From Marinobacterium weihaiense (GTDB lineage Bacteria > Pseudomonadota > Gammaproteobacteria > Pseudomonadales > Balneatricaceae), in contig NZ_JAHQZT010000028.1 of NCBI RefSeq assembly GCF_019061305.1, positions 1 to 32,136 on the forward strand: a stretch of 32,136 nucleotides of DNA, read 5' to 3'. The first letter of the stretch is position 1. Every line of letters begins with the position of its first letter. Below, in pieces: positions 30,001 to 32,136 of this stretch. The notes under the pieces are model-generated. The model did no database searches. It was not told the DNA's origin and worked only from the letters and a program-made list of their open reading frames with translations. Position numbers and translations under genes: made by a program.

Positions 30001-32136
30001 CGTGTTGCTGTCGTTGGAGGATGCCGGCTTCTGCCCGAAAGGGGAGGGGATGCGGTTCCTCATGGAGAACGACCTCACCTTCAAGGGTAACTTCCCGCTC
30101 AACACCCACGGCGGCCAGCTCAGTTTTGGTCAGGCCGGTAGTGCCGGTGGCTTCTCCCAGGTGATCGAAGCCTACACCCAGATCGCCGGGCGTGCCGATG
30201 CGCGCCAGCTGAAACGCTGTGATCAGGTGTTCGTCTCCGGTACCGGTGGCGTAATGAGCGAACAGGGTGCATTGATTCTGCAGGGGGCCTAAGTCATGAG
30301 TCTGAAACCGATGCCAGAGATGACCGAGATCTCCAAGCCCTTCTGGCAGGGCCTGAACGAAGGCGAGATCCGTATCCAGCAATGTAACGCCTGTGAAGGT
30401 TGGGTGTTTTACCCGCGCCGTCACTGCAGCCACTGCCTGTCCCACGACCTTGAATGGAAGCCGGTGACCGGCGAGGGCAGGCTGTACAGCTACACCCTGA
30501 CCCGCATTCCGACGCTGCCGGAATTTGCCGACGAGATGCCGCAGGCACTGGCGGTGGTTGAGCTGGAGCAGGGCGTGCGCGTCAACACCACCCTGGTGGG
30601 GCTGGCCGAGGACGAGATCAAGGTGGGCATGGCGCTCAAGCCGGTGCTCGACCAGGTGGATGCCAAGGGCAACACTCTGCTGCGCTTCACCGCGGCCGAC
30701 AAGACGCTGGATAGCCTGCCGTATGTGAATCCGCTGGACAGCCTGCCTCGCAACGACAAGGGCCAAGTACAGGTCGGCGTCGATAACCCGGTCGCCTTGC
30801 AGGCACTTGTGAGTGACGAGTACACCGAATGGAGCAACAGCATTGTGGTGGATCAGGACCTGATCAACACCTTTGCCGAGCTCTCCGGTGACAGCTACTG
30901 GATCCACACCGATCCGGAACGGGCCGCCAAGGAAAGCCCGTTCGGCACCACCATCGCGCACGGTGCGCTGGTGCAGATCCTGCAGTCGCGCCTCAACTTC
31001 GCGCTGCCGTTTGAAATTACGGGATTCCAGACCATGGTCAATTACGGCTCTGACCGTCTGCGCTTCCCGGCACCCGTTCCGGCCGGATCCGAGATCCAGG
31101 CCCGGGCGCGGGTGAAGTCGGTGCAGCAGTCCCGAAAGGGCACTGCGCTGACGCTTGAGGTCAATATCCACGTGGTGGGTAATGACCGCCCCTCGGTGAT
31201 CAACGATCTTGTGATCCTCTATCGCTGATTGTCGTTTGTTCATGCTGTGTGCTTTGTTTTGCCGCCCTTCGTGAGAGGGGCGGCTTTTTTGCGTTTGAAT
31301 TGCCACAGAATTTTGTTGGTTGGCTGGTTGGCTGGTTGGCTGGTTGGCTGGCTGGGTCGTAGTAGCAGCACCCAGGCAAGCGTATTTGACTATTCTTAAG
31401 GCTGAATCAATTCAATACTGTGGTGAAGCCAGCGATGCCAGTCCCCGACACCCGGATTACGGTTTTTTATGACGGCGCCTGCCCAAGATGCATTCGTGAT
31501 CGGGAAAACTATGAACGCCTTGACCCCGAAGCGGATGAGCATCAAGTGGTGTGGTTTGATATCACCGGCCAAGCGCAAACCTTGCGGGAGTTGGGCATCG
31601 ATCCGCAAAAAGCGCTGACCGAACTGCATATTCGCACCGCTGATGGCCGCATCCTGTCCGAACTGGACGCCTATCGCGTTTTGCTGGCGCGTATCCCCCG
31701 TTACCGATGGCTCGGCCATCTGCTTGGCTGGCCGCTGATAAGACCCCTTGCCAGCCGCCTTTATCGCTGGCTGGTGATTAGGCGTTTGTGAAAAGCTGGG
31801 CGGATTTGATGGTTTTGCGCACAAAGCGGACGTTAATGGGAATCGGAGTTTGGCGGTAGCTGCTCGTTTATAACTCATCCAAAGGGCTTCGAGTTCCGGC
31901 AAAATGTTGTCCGATTACGTGGGTGTATATCTGTGTTGTACGCACATCGCTGTGGCCAAGCAGTTCCTGTACAGTCCTGATGTCGCGTCCAGCTTCAAGT
32001 AGTTGAGTAGCGAACGAGTGGCGAAACGTATGACAGCTGACTCTTTTATGTTGAATATTCGTTTTTGCTATAGCAGCCTTCAAGGCTTTTCTGGGCACCG
32101 AATCATGTAAGTGATGCCGACATAGTTCGCCAGTAA

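Overview
The window is a dense catabolic region from a high-GC Gram-negative bacterium, most likely a gammaproteobacterium. Evidence is the outer-membrane DUF1302/DUF1329 pair, two methyl-accepting chemotaxis proteins, Shine-Dalgarno-led operons and an IntI-type integrase. I cannot name the genus. 29 protein-coding genes are supported, two of them cut by the window edges. There is no RNA gene and no CRISPR array. No gene-free stretch exceeds 300 bases; the longest are 25573-25819 (divergent promoter region), 31229-31434 (terminator plus tandem repeat) and 8673-8875 (minus-strand terminator).

The central theme is CoA-dependent breakdown of a polycyclic, probably steroid, side chain. The strongest evidence is the operon at 10626-18697. 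It carries orthologues of the actinobacterial cholesterol igr-type enzymes: a MaoC-DUF35 fusion (ChsH2-like), a small MaoC hydratase with the catalytic Asp/His pair (ChsH1-like), an Ltp2-like retro-aldolase, and heteromeric alpha/beta acyl-CoA dehydrogenases (ACADs). A second hydratase/aldolase module (29081-31228) has the fusion in the opposite domain order, DUF35-MaoC. It sits behind a FATP-type acyl-CoA synthetase, a BaiE/SnoaL-like protein and an SDR. Together these suggest two successive aldolytic shortenings of an acyl side chain, as known for bile acids and sterols. The substrate is inference.

Layout. 1-145: end of etfA, the electron acceptor for ACADs. 245-4989: LuxR-type regulator, SDR, and a DUF1302/DUF1329 outer-membrane pair in which DUF1329 lacks its central part. 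5048-8672: ACAD beta/alpha pair plus a short Old Yellow Enzyme-type reductase. 8876-10488 (minus): SDR and enoyl-CoA hydratase. 10626-18697: igr-like operon. 18829-22437: two convergent chemoreceptors. 22586-25572 (minus): meta-cleavage-product-type hydrolase and a full-length FMN/FeS/FAD reductase. 25820-31228: SDR, BaiE-like protein, acyl-CoA synthetase, aldolase, DUF35-MaoC. 31435-32136: visibly more AT-rich end with a DCC-family protein and the C-terminus of an integron integrase. A cassette array could lie beyond the right edge.

Two regulatory patterns run across the cluster. A 16-bp motif (CATCGTCCGTTCAGAC and close variants) occurs four times, only in the three intergenic regions preceding catabolic or outer-membrane transcription units. 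AANAANAA motifs, like the Hfq/Crc catabolite-repression sites of pseudomonads, occur in the leaders of seven genes. Both are testable inferences.
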